From NCBI RefSeq assembly GCF_022664455.2, contig NZ_JAKRKC020000001.1:5337001-5401000 (forward strand): DNA of 64,000 bases. The letters are read 5' to 3'. Of this stretch, positions 33,434-40,569 are shown one piece after another; the first letter of the stretch is position 1, and each line of letters opens with the position of its first letter. The stretch is from Actinomadura luzonensis (lineage in GTDB: Bacteria > Actinomycetota > Actinomycetes > Streptosporangiales > Streptosporangiaceae). Below the pieces are notes generated by a model. That model did no database searches. It was not told the DNA's origin and was given only the letters and a program-made list of their open reading frames with translations. Both the position numbers and the translations under genes were made by a program.

Positions 33434-34396
33434 ATGCCGTCTACTCAGCACGACGCACTCGTCCAGATGTTTACCGACCAGCCGGAGCTGGCGGTGGAGA
33501 TCCTGCGCGACCGCATGGGCGTCCCGCTCCCCGACACCCCGCACCTCAGACAGGAGGAACGCTCCTTCAACACCCGCCCCTCCGACGACCTCGCGGCCGA
33601 CGTCGTCTTCAGCATGGGCCCGCCCCGCGAACCCGCCCACGGGATCATCGTGGAGGTCCAGCACGACAAGTCGAAGGAGCCCCGGCAACTCGCCCGCTAC
33701 GCCGCCGCGCTCTGGCTGCTGCTGAAGTGCGACGTGACCGTCCTGGTCATCTGCACCGACCGCGCCGCGGCCAGGCACTACTCGGCCCTGATCGACTCCG
33801 GGCTGACCGGCTACCGGCTGCGGGCGCAGGTCCTCGGCCCCGACGACATCCCGGTCATCACCGACCCGCGGGAGGCCGCCGCCAACATGGCCCTCACGGT
33901 CATGTCGGTGATGGTGCACGGCAGGGAACGCAAGGTCGTCGAAGCCTTCGTCACGGCGCTCGCCGACGCGCCCGCCGATCACTCTCCGAAGTACACTGAA
34001 TACGCATACAGCATGTCCCCGTTCGAGATCCGCTGTCTCCTGGAGGAAATCATGGCATCCACCTCGTGGCCCGTCTTCACCCCGTTCGCCAAGGAGCACT
34101 ACGGCCGCGGCGTCGAGGAGGGCATGGAAAAGGGGATGGAGAAGGGCATGGAGAAGGGCATGGAGAAGGGGATGGAAAAGGGCCGGGCTGAGGGCGCAGC
34201 CGAAGGGGCGGTCCGCGAAGCAGCCCGGATGCTGATGCTCGTCATCAACGCCCGCGGCTGGATCATCCCTCCCGACATCCACACGCTGATCACCACCACC
34301 AGCGACCTCGACACCCTCGAAGACTGGATCCTCAGGTCCGCCACCGTTCAGACCCCACAGGAGCTGTTCGACGAGCGCGATCGGCAGCCCGAATGA
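33434..34396 (+). CDS. Rpn-like PD-(D/E)XK nuclease with repetitive C-terminal domain
   Basis: 320 aa. The N-terminal 200 residues look like a PD-(D/E)XK fold: DDLAADVVF (Asp56) and GIIVEVQHDKS (Glu74-x-Gln76), then VTVLVICTDRAAARHY, the layout of Rpn/YhgA-like and DUF4351-type proteins. From residue 207 a separate C-terminal module follows: SWPVFTPFAKEHYGRG, five GMEK repeats, then a helical tail (ARMLMLVINARGWIIPPDI). Rpn proteins are toxic DNases with antiphage activity in E. coli. An internal start with a strong ribosome binding site marks the same module (next entry), and three further copies of it lie downstream. Family assignment by pattern only. Confidence 0.6.
   Translation: MPSTQHDALVQMFTDQPELAVEILRDRMGVPLPDTPHLRQEERSFNTRPSDDLAADVVFSMGPPREPAHGIIVEVQHDKSKEPRQLARYAAALWLLLKCDVTVLVICTDRAAARHYSALIDSGLTGYRLRAQVLGPDDIPVITDPREAAANMALTVMSVMVHGRERKVVEAFVTALADAPADHSPKYTEYAYSMSPFEIRCLLEEIMASTSWPVFTPFAKEHYGRGVEEGMEKGMEKGMEKGMEKGMEKGRAEGAAEGAVREAARMLMLVINARGWIIPPDIHTLITTTSDLDTLEDWILRSATVQTPQELFDERDRQPE
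34052..34396 (+). CDS. Intragenic C-terminal product of the Rpn-like gene (candidate antitoxin)
   Basis: Inside the Rpn-like gene and in the same frame, TGGAGGAAATC precedes ATG 34052 with ideal Shine-Dalgarno spacing. It would make a 114-aa protein (residues 207-320 of the parent) starting MASTSWPVFTPF. The three downstream ORFs correspond to exactly this product, which supports it being a real independent unit. In E. coli Rpn genes the internally started C-terminal protein (Rpn-S) blocks the full-length nuclease. Expression here is predicted, not shown. Confidence 0.6.
   Translation: MASTSWPVFTPFAKEHYGRGVEEGMEKGMEKGMEKGMEKGMEKGRAEGAAEGAVREAARMLMLVINARGWIIPPDIHTLITTTSDLDTLEDWILRSATVQTPQELFDERDRQPE
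34121..34180. repeat. 12-bp coding repeat, five units (module copy 1)
   Basis: Five units of the type GGCATGGAGAAG encode GMEK five times. Two or three units survive in module copy 2 (from 34489), five in copy 3 (34833-34892) and nine in copy 4 (35189-35296). Unit length is a multiple of three, so changes in number alter protein length but not frame. Confidence 0.9.
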
Positions 34397-34740
34397 GGAA
34401 TGCCGAGGAGGAGGGAGCGCCCGCCGCATCTCCCTGGCCCGTCTTCACCCCGTTCGCCAAGGAGCACTACGGCCGCGGGGTCGAGGAGGGCATGAAGAGG
34501 GGCCGGGAGAAGGGGATGGAGAAGGGCCGGGCTGAGGGCGCAGCCGAAGGGGCGGTCCGCGAAGCGACCCGGATGCTGATGCTCGTCATCAACGCCCGCG
34601 GCTGGATCATCCCTCCCGACATCCACACGCTGATCACCACCACCAGCGACCTCGACACCCTCGAAGACTGGATCCTCAGGTCCGCTACCGTTCAGACCCC
34701 GCAGGAGCTGTTCGACGAGCGCGATCGGCAGCCCGAATGA
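34393..34740 (+). CDS. Stand-alone copy 2 of the Rpn-like C-terminal module
   Basis: 115 aa. Its ATG overlaps the stop of the Rpn-like gene (ATGA, 34393-34396), so translation is probably by stop-restart. After MRNAEEEGAPAAS it repeats the module SPWPVFTPFAKEHYGRG, a short GMKR/GREK/GMEK stretch and the near-identical tail ending QELFDERDRQPE. There is no nuclease domain. DNA identity to copy 1 outside the repeat looks close to complete, so the duplication is recent. Probable antitoxin-like paralogue. Confidence 0.7.
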   Translation: MRNAEEEGAPAASPWPVFTPFAKEHYGRGVEEGMKRGREKGMEKGRAEGAAEGAVREATRMLMLVINARGWIIPPDIHTLITTTSDLDTLEDWILRSATVQTPQELFDERDRQPE

Positions 34741-35096
34741 GCAATGCCGAGGAGGAGGGAGCGCCCACCGCATCTCCCTGGCCCGTCTTCACCCCGTTCG
34801 CCAAGGAGCACTACGGCCGCGGCGTTAAGGACGGCATGGAGAAGGGCCGGGCGGAGGGCATGGCGGAGGGCATGAAGGAGGGCATGAAGGAGGCATCGGC
34901 CGAAGGGGCGGTCCGCCAAGCGGCCCGGATGCTGATGCTCGTCATCAACGCCCGCGGCTGGATCATCCCTCCCGACATCCACACGCTGATCACCACCACC
35001 AGCGACCTCGACACCCTCGAAGACTGGATCCTCAGGTCCGCCACCGTTCAGACCCCGCAGGAGCTGTTCGACGAGCGCGATCGGCAGCCCGAATGA
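34737..35096 (+). CDS. Stand-alone copy 3 of the Rpn-like C-terminal module
   Basis: 119 aa, again joined by an ATGA overlap (34737-34740). Begins MSNAEEEGAPTAS; the repeat reads GMEK, GRAE, GMAE, GMKE, GMKE and then EASAEGAVRQAARML, which differs from copies 1 and 2 (GAAEGAVREA). The tail is the same. Lys/Glu alternation in the repeat suggests an amphipathic helix or coiled coil for oligomerisation. Confidence 0.7.
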   Translation: MSNAEEEGAPTASPWPVFTPFAKEHYGRGVKDGMEKGRAEGMAEGMKEGMKEASAEGAVRQAARMLMLVINARGWIIPPDIHTLITTTSDLDTLEDWILRSATVQTPQELFDERDRQPE

Positions 35097-35500
35097 GCAA
35101 TGCCGAGGAGGAGGGAGCGCCCGCCGCATCTCCCTGGCCCGTCTTCACCCCGTTCGCCAAGGAGCACTACGGCCGCGGCGTTAAGGACGGCATGGAGAAG
35201 GGCTGGGCGGAGGGCATGGCGGAGGGCATGAAGGAGGGCATGGCGGAGGGCATGAAGGAGGGCATGAAGGAGGGCATGAAGGAGGGCATGAAGGAGGCAT
35301 CGGCCGAAGGGGCGGTCCGCCAAGCGGCCCGGATGCTGATGCTCGTCATCAACGCCCGCGGCTGGATCATCCCTCCCGACATCCGCACGCTGATCACCAC
35401 CACCAGCGACCTCGACACCCTCGAGGACTGGATTCTCAGGTCCGCCACCGTTCAGACCGCGCAGGAGCTGTTCGACGAGTGCGGTCGGCAGCCCGGGTAA
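35093..35500 (+). CDS. Stand-alone copy 4 of the Rpn-like C-terminal module
   Basis: 135 aa, ATGA overlap with copy 3. It has the longest repeat: nine 12-bp units (35189-35296) giving GMEK, GWAE and then alternating GMAE/GMKE. The C-terminus has drifted (DIRTLI, TAQELFDECGRQPG) compared with the others. This is the last full copy; a decayed tail follows at 35510. Confidence 0.7.
   Translation: MSNAEEEGAPAASPWPVFTPFAKEHYGRGVKDGMEKGWAEGMAEGMKEGMAEGMKEGMKEGMKEGMKEASAEGAVRQAARMLMLVINARGWIIPPDIRTLITTTSDLDTLEDWILRSATVQTAQELFDECGRQPG
35189..35296. repeat. 12-bp coding repeat, nine units (module copy 4)
   Basis: GGCATGGAGAAG, GGCTGGGCGGAG, then GGCATGGCGGAG and GGCATGAAGGAG alternating and finally four GGCATGAAGGAG in a row. 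The last four identical units indicate recent slippage expansion. Confidence 0.9.
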
Positions 35501-35509
35501 GGGTACGTG

Positions 35510-35566
35510 GTGCGGGCGGCGGCCGCCCGGGCCGGCGAGGAGTTGTTCGGTGAGCCGGGCGGCTGA
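35510..35566 (+). pseudogene. Possible remnant of a further module tail
   Basis: GTG 35510 opens an 18-codon frame VRAAAARAGEELFGEPGG. It resembles the end of the module (LRSATVQTPQELFDERDRQ), especially A-x-x-x-x-x-E-L-F-x-E. It could be the end of an older, more diverged copy that lost its front. The match is short. Confidence 0.3.
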
Positions 35567-35572
35567 CCGCGG

Positions 35573-37246
35573 TCAGAGTGTGAGGGCTCCCGTGACGAGC
35601 GTGTCGAAGGGGTCCTCGGGTGGGGCGTCGAGGCCGCGCAGCGGGCCGTGGTCGGCGAGGTGGGCGTCCACGTAGAGGCGGGCGACCAGTGACTTGCGGC
35701 CGTCGTCCAGGCCCCAGCCGGCCTGTTCCTCCAGCAGGGCGGCGGCGTGGACGTCGGCCATGAACTGGGCCAGCGGGTAGAGCCGGGCCTCGGCGACGGC
35801 GGGGTCCAGGGCGGCCCAGGCGGTGATCGCCTTGGCGAGGTCGTCGATGCGGGTGTGCACGAGGTCGGAGGTGGCGGCGGCGCGCAGCCGGTCGAGGAAA
35901 GGCAGGTGGGCCTGTTCCTTGACCATGGCGCGGCGCACGTCCAGGCAAAGGATGTTGTCGCCGCCCTCCCAGATGGGGTTGACCTGGGCGTCGCGCAGCA
36001 GGCGGGCGACCGGCCACTGCTCGATGTAGCCGTTGCCGCCGTGCACCTCGACGGCGTCGCTCGCGGCGGTGAGGCCGAGCCGGGCGGCGCGCAGCTTGAC
36101 CAGGGCCGGGGCGAGGCGGAGGCGCGGCCCGAGGTGGCCGTCGAAGACGAGCGCCTGCGCGGCCTCCACCTCGACGACGAGCTCGGCGAGCTTGCGGCGC
36201 ATCAGCGGCTGTTCGATGAGCGGCCGGCCGAACGCCTCCCGGGCGCGGGCGTAGCAGATCGACTCGACCAGCGCCCGCCGGGCCACGCCGAGGCCCATCA
36301 TGGCGACGCCGAGGCGGGAGGCGTTGGTGAGCTTCATCATGGTGCCGAGCCCGGAGGACGGGCGGGCCCCGGCTGCCGGGGAGCGGTCCATCAGCAGGAA
36401 CGCCTCCGCGCCGGTGAACTCGACCTCGCCGGAGGCCACCGAGCGGGTGCCGAGCTTGTCCTTGAGCCGGCGGATGCGCATGCCGTTGCGGCTGCCGTCG
36501 CGCCGCTCGCGCAGCACGAGGAACGGCGCCACCCCGCCCTCGGGCAGCCGGGCGAGCACCACGAACGCCGACCCGCCCGCGTTGGAGGCGAACCACTTCA
36601 GGCCGGTCAGCAGCCAGGCGTCCCCGGCGGGTTCGACCGTCGCCTCCAGGGCCGCGAGGTCGGAGCCGCCTGTCCGCTCGGTGAACATCTGGGCCGCTTC
36701 GCCGGAGTAGTAGCCGTCGGCGAAGATCTCCCGTACCCGGTCGCGGACGTCCGGCGGCGCGTGCCGTTCGGCGAGCTGCACCACCATGTCGCCGCCGGTG
36801 CCGAGCGCGCAGCCCATCCCGATGTCGGCCTGATCGAGCAGGTACGTCCAGGCGGCGGCGAGCGCCGACGGGTTCGCCCCGTTCGCCCGGGCCTGCTCGG
36901 CGAAGGCGGGTGAGGTGAAGTTGTCGGCCATGAGCGCCTGCCGGGCGGCCTGGAACGACGGCGGCATGACGACCTCGCTGAGGTCCCTGCCCCACTTGTC
37001 GTACTTCTCCAGCCGGGGCGGGTTGCGGTCGGTCTCCTCCGCCCAGGCGGCGACGGGGCCGCCCATGAGCGCGCCGAGCCGGTCGAGGTGCGGCTCGGCC
37101 CAGGCGTAGCCGTCGCCGAGGTGGCGCCGCATGAGCAGGCGCAGCGTGGGATCGCAGGCCCACCAGTTGCGGCCGGCCGCGCCCTGGTAGCGCTCGGTCG
37201 CGTAGCGGTCGCTGCGGTCGAAGGGTTCGATGAGATAGCGGCCCAT
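35573..37246 (-). CDS. Acyl-CoA dehydrogenase family protein (AidB-like)
   Basis: 557 aa from ATG 37246; the frame runs further upstream, but only across the divergent regulator. Landmarks: MFTERTGGSDLAALEATVEP (FAD-contacting M-T-E-x-x-G-G-S), GLKWFASNAGGSAFVVLARL, REAFGRPLIEQPLMRRKLAEL and VHGGNGYIEQWPVARLLRDAQVNPIWEGGDNI. The last motif and length match the AidB/ACAD-11-like branch (DNA-alkylation response or unusual acyl-CoA oxidation). The PaaX regulator next to it suggests control by an aryl- or acyl-CoA. Catalytic substrate unknown. Confidence 0.87.
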   Translation of the reverse strand: MGRYLIEPFDRSDRYATERYQGAAGRNWWACDPTLRLLMRRHLGDGYAWAEPHLDRLGALMGGPVAAWAEETDRNPPRLEKYDKWGRDLSEVVMPPSFQAARQALMADNFTSPAFAEQARANGANPSALAAAWTYLLDQADIGMGCALGTGGDMVVQLAERHAPPDVRDRVREIFADGYYSGEAAQMFTERTGGSDLAALEATVEPAGDAWLLTGLKWFASNAGGSAFVVLARLPEGGVAPFLVLRERRDGSRNGMRIRRLKDKLGTRSVASGEVEFTGAEAFLLMDRSPAAGARPSSGLGTMMKLTNASRLGVAMMGLGVARRALVESICYARAREAFGRPLIEQPLMRRKLAELVVEVEAAQALVFDGHLGPRLRLAPALVKLRAARLGLTAASDAVEVHGGNGYIEQWPVARLLRDAQVNPIWEGGDNILCLDVRRAMVKEQAHLPFLDRLRAAATSDLVHTRIDDLAKAITAWAALDPAVAEARLYPLAQFMADVHAAALLEEQAGWGLDDGRKSLVARLYVDAHLADHGPLRGLDAPPEDPFDTLVTGALTL

Positions 37247-37276
37247 GCCGGGAGTGTTACATATACTCGACACGCG

Positions 37277-38002
37277 ATGGAAGAGCGTAACAGTCTGAGT
37301 GCCCGGTCGGCCGTGCTGAGCGCGTTGCTGGGCAGCCATCCCCCGCGTCTGCCGGCCCGGCACCTCGTCCGTATCGGAGCGTTGTTCGGCGTGGCCGAGG
37401 GCACGGTCCGGGTGGCGCTGTCGCGCATGGTGGCGGCCGGCGACCTCGTCCAGGACAACGGCTTCTACACGCTCTCGCCGCGCCTGGTGGAGCGGCAGGC
37501 CCGCCAGGACGAGAGCCGCGACCCCCACACCCGCCCCTGGGACGGCACCTGGGAGGTGGCCGTGGTCACCGCCGAGCGGCGCGCCCCGGCCGAACGCGCC
37601 GCGCTGCGCCAGGCCATGACCGCGCTGCGCCTGGCCGAGCTGCGCGAGGGCACCTGGATGCGCCCCGCGAACCTGGTCCGGGCCGGCTGGCCGGAGATCG
37701 TCACCGCGCAGTGCACGCTCATCGACGGCCGCCCGCACGGCGACCCCACTCCTTTGCTGTGGGACCTGGACGGCTGGGCCGCCGAGGCCCGCCGCCTGGA
37801 GCGGGCCCTGGAGCGGGCCGACGGGCTGGCGGAGGGCTTCCTGGTGTCGGCCGCCGTGCTGCGCCACCTGCTGGCCGACCCCCTCCTGCCCGCCGAGCTG
37901 CTGCCCGGCGACTGGCCGGGCGCGGAGCTGCGGGCCCGCTACGACGCCTTCGACGCGCGCTACCGGGAGGTCCTGCTCCGGCATCTGACGGACCCGCCCT
38001 AG
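37277..38002 (+). CDS. PaaX family transcriptional regulator
   Basis: 241 aa from ATG 37277. N-terminal winged helix (RIGALFGVAEGTVRVALSRMVAAGDLV) and the PaaX central and C-terminal domains (RPWDGTWEVAVVT, LREGTWMRPANL). PaaX proteins repress phenylacetate or related acyl-CoA genes and release DNA on binding the CoA ester. Divergent from the acyl-CoA dehydrogenase gene with only 30 bp between the starts; TGTTAC and GTAACA flank the start region as a possible dyad. Confidence 0.88.
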   Translation: MEERNSLSARSAVLSALLGSHPPRLPARHLVRIGALFGVAEGTVRVALSRMVAAGDLVQDNGFYTLSPRLVERQARQDESRDPHTRPWDGTWEVAVVTAERRAPAERAALRQAMTALRLAELREGTWMRPANLVRAGWPEIVTAQCTLIDGRPHGDPTPLLWDLDGWAAEARRLERALERADGLAEGFLVSAAVLRHLLADPLLPAELLPGDWPGAELRARYDAFDARYREVLLRHLTDPP

Positions 38003-38009
38003 TTATTCC

Positions 38010-38039
38010 TTGACACGAATATTCGTCATGGTGAATACT
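38010..38039 (+). promoter_or_regulatory. Promoter with ArsR-type palindrome in the spacer
   Basis: A consensus -35 TTGACA (38010-38015) is followed by the perfect palindrome ACGAATATTCGT (38015-38026) and a -10-like AATACT (38034-38039). Transcription would start almost at the ATG 38047, giving a leaderless mRNA. The palindrome between -35 and -10 fits autorepression by the ArsR-type product. Confidence 0.65.
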
Positions 38040-38046
38040 TCTGGCC

Positions 38047-38880
38047 ATGGACGAACTCCTCGCCGCGCTGGCCGACCCGGCCCGCTGGCGGCTGGTGCGC
38101 CTGCTGGCCGAGCGGCCCCGCCCGGTCGGCGTCCTCGCGCAACTCGCCGAGGCACGCCAGCCGCAGACCACCAAACACCTGCAGACCCTCGAACGCGCCG
38201 GGATCGTGGTGTCCCGGCGCAACGGCCAGCGGCGGATCTACGCCCTGCGCCCCGGCGCACTGCGCGACCTGGCGGCCACGTTCACCGGGCTCGCCGACAG
38301 CGCCGAGCGGGCCGGTGAGACCTTCGACCGCTACGGCGTCAGCCTCGACGCCGAACGGCTCGCCGCCGCGGAGCCGGGGTGGGCCGACGGCCGCTCGTTC
38401 ACCTTCCACCGGTCGCTGGCGGCGCCTCCCGACCTGGTCTGGCGCCACCTGACCGAGACCTCCCTGCTCGGCCGGTGGTGGACGCCGGACGACCTGCGCG
38501 TCTCCGAGCTCGTCTTCGAGGCGCGGCCGGGCGGCCGGATCGTCCTGGAGTACCGCGACGCCGAGGACGCCGGCGGCTCCGACGTGGTCGCCGGCCGCGC
38601 CGAAGGCGTCGTGGAGGAGGCGCGCCCCGGCGAACGCCTCGTCTACCGGTCCTCGCCGCTGCTCCCCGGCGGCGGCGTGGCCTTCACCAGCCACGTCGAC
38701 CTGCGCCTGCGCCCGTCGGCGTCCGGCACGGACCTCGACGTCACCTACCGCGTCACCGACAGCACGATCGACTCCGCGGACTTCGTCGCCGGCATCGAGA
38801 TCGGCTTCGGCCAGAGCCTCGACAAGCTCGCCACCGCCCTCACCAGCACCAGCACCACTGACTCTAGGAGCACGAGATGA
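38047..38880 (+). CDS. ArsR-type regulator fused to a SRPBCC (AHSA1-like) domain
   Basis: 277 aa. Residues 1-90 are an ArsR winged helix (LADPARWRLVRLLAERP, AEARQPQTTKHLQTLERAGIVVSRRNGQRRIYAL) without an obvious metal-Cys motif. Residues about 115-265 are a START/AHSA1 ligand-binding domain (FTFHRSLAAPPDLVWRHLTETSLLGRWW). The fused domain probably binds a hydrophobic ligand and replaces metal sensing. The ATG of the next gene overlaps its stop (ATGA), so the DHFR-like protein is its operon partner. Confidence 0.85.
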   Translation: MDELLAALADPARWRLVRLLAERPRPVGVLAQLAEARQPQTTKHLQTLERAGIVVSRRNGQRRIYALRPGALRDLAATFTGLADSAERAGETFDRYGVSLDAERLAAAEPGWADGRSFTFHRSLAAPPDLVWRHLTETSLLGRWWTPDDLRVSELVFEARPGGRIVLEYRDAEDAGGSDVVAGRAEGVVEEARPGERLVYRSSPLLPGGGVAFTSHVDLRLRPSASGTDLDVTYRVTDSTIDSADFVAGIEIGFGQSLDKLATALTSTSTTDSRSTR

Positions 38881-39476
38881 CCAGCACCAACGGCCGCAAG
38901 GTGACCGCCAACCTCAGCCTCACCCTCGACGGGCGCTACAACGGCGCCGGCGGGCCCGGCGACTTCAGCGCGTTCGCCCCGTACGTCACGAGCGACGTCG
39001 CCCGCGACCACATGACCCGCATGTGGCAGGACGCCACCACCGCGCTGCTCGGCCGGCTGAACGCCGAGGGCTTCATGGGCTTCTGGGCGCCGGTCGCCGA
39101 GGACCAGCACGCCGACCCGCGCGACCGCGGGTACGCCTCGTGGCTGGTCGGCGTGGAGAAGGTGGTGCTGTCGAGCACCCTGACCGAGGCGCCCTGGGAG
39201 CGCACCCGCGTGGTCAACGCCCCCGCCGCCGACGTCGTCACCGAGCTCAAGGCCGCCGGCGAGGGCGACATCCTGGTCAACAGCAGCGCCAGCGTCATCA
39301 AGCCGCTGCTGGCGGCCGACCTGCTCGACCGGCTCCACCTCCTGGTCGTCCCGGAGATCGCGGGCGGCGGGCGGCGGCTGTTCGACGACGGCCTGCCGGC
39401 CACGAAGTGGACGCTCACCCACCAGGAGACCGGCAAGCTGGGCGAGCTGGCGCTGGTCTACGACCGCGCCCGCTGA
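38877..39476 (+). CDS. Dihydrofolate reductase/RibD C-terminal family protein
   Basis: 199 aa, translationally coupled to the ArsR fusion gene. The RibD_C/DHFR-like fold is seen from VTANLSLTLDGRYNG, YASWLVGVEKVVLSSTL and ILVNSSASVIKPLLAADLLDRLHLLVVPEIAGGGRRLFDDG. Such small reductases use NADPH; most are of unknown substrate and only rarely true folate reductases. Its stop codon abuts the convergent next gene with no gap (TGA|TCA). Confidence 0.85.
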   Translation: MTSTNGRKVTANLSLTLDGRYNGAGGPGDFSAFAPYVTSDVARDHMTRMWQDATTALLGRLNAEGFMGFWAPVAEDQHADPRDRGYASWLVGVEKVVLSSTLTEAPWERTRVVNAPAADVVTELKAAGEGDILVNSSASVIKPLLAADLLDRLHLLVVPEIAGGGRRLFDDGLPATKWTLTHQETGKLGELALVYDRAR

Positions 39477-40505
39477 TCAGAGGGCGACCCCGAAGACGAT
39501 GCGCCGGTCCTTGAACTCGGTGAGGCTCCACAGCTTGCCGTCCTGGACGGTGAGGTCCTCGGGGCCGATGGGGAACGGCCGGGTCTGCCACGCGCCGCCG
39601 CGCAGCACCAGCAGCTTGCCGTTGCGGGTGGAGTCGCCGGCCTGGCTGAGGTACCAGGTGTCGCCCTGCGAGAGCGCGCCCTGGATCTTGGCGTGCCCCA
39701 TCAGGTAGGCCTCGGCCGGCTCGCCGCCCGCGAAGGGCAGGTCCCAGCGGCCCACCCAGCCGCGGGACACGTCCTCGCTGTACTCCCCGGAGATCAGCCT
39801 GGGCGTGCCGCCGTGGCGGTCGACGGAGACGAACGAGAAGTGCGGGCCGCTTTTGGCGAGCTGCCACATGTCGGTCTGCGGGATGACGTAGCGGTAGCCG
39901 AAGGCGTTGAACTTGCCGTTCTGGCGTCCGATGCGATCGGGGTCGCCGAGGTCGTTCTGGACGGTGCGCAGGTCCAGGATGTTGCCGAGGTCGAAGACGC
40001 GCAGGCCGCGCTCGGTGTCGGCCACGTAGAGCAGGTCGCCGTGCACGGCGATGCCGCCCGCGTGGATGTTGATCGGCCCGTACGAGCCGTCGGGCTTGGC
40101 CAGCACGAGCAGCGCGTGCCGGTAGCGGAGGGTGCGCGGGCTGAGGAACGTCAGCCTGATGCCGCGTTCGCCGGCCTGCGGCTTGAAGTACCAGCTCGCC
40201 AGGAACGCCGGCACGCCGATGCCGCCGGAGTCGGTGCTGCCGGTGAGTCCCTGCGGGTACCAGTCGACCGTGGCCTGGTCGGCCGCGTCGAAGGCGTACC
40301 ACTCGGCGGGGCGGGGCCGCATGGCGCCGAGCGCGGCCGTCGCGCCCCTGCGCACCAGTGTCCGGTTGGCCGCGGCGAGCACGGCCTCCACCGCCGTGGC
40401 GCCGATCTCCTCGGCCAGTTTGGCCGCCCCGTCGGCCAGCTCGCCCGTAGCCCGTATTAGGGCATAAGGCGCTTTATCGGTTGATTCCATCCCCGTCGCC
40501 GCCAT
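39477..40505 (-). CDS. Protein of unknown function with propeller-like strands
   Basis: 342 aa; start ATG 40505 has AAGGAAGGA upstream. No signal peptide. A helical N-terminus (about 1-55) is followed by strand repeats of the LVIVD/propeller type (GGIAVHGDLLYVADTERGLRVFDLGNIL; LVLAKPDGSYGPINIH; LISGEYSEDVSRGWVGRWDL). No catalytic motif recognised. The stop is directly adjacent to that of the convergent DHFR-like gene. Possibly a secreted-protein relative kept in the cytoplasm. Confidence 0.65.
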   Translation of the reverse strand: MAATGMESTDKAPYALIRATGELADGAAKLAEEIGATAVEAVLAAANRTLVRRGATAALGAMRPRPAEWYAFDAADQATVDWYPQGLTGSTDSGGIGVPAFLASWYFKPQAGERGIRLTFLSPRTLRYRHALLVLAKPDGSYGPINIHAGGIAVHGDLLYVADTERGLRVFDLGNILDLRTVQNDLGDPDRIGRQNGKFNAFGYRYVIPQTDMWQLAKSGPHFSFVSVDRHGGTPRLISGEYSEDVSRGWVGRWDLPFAGGEPAEAYLMGHAKIQGALSQGDTWYLSQAGDSTRNGKLLVLRGGAWQTRPFPIGPEDLTVQDGKLWSLTEFKDRRIVFGVAL

Positions 40506-40569
40506 ATGTTCCTTCCTTTTCCGTCCCTTTTACCAAGTGTGACGGAACGGAGACGGGGATGGTTGTGAC

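Noticed and set aside
35167..35448. Minus-strand ORFs with Met-Pro-Ser-Phe repeats opposite the module array
   Set aside because: They are antisense shadows of the 12-bp repeats and occur at every module; no ribosome binding site or independent conservation signal.
33434..35500. Transposase of the PD-(D/E)XK group with inverted repeats
   Set aside because: No terminal inverted repeats or target duplications were found at the locus; the array is a tandem duplication of the gene's own 3' end.
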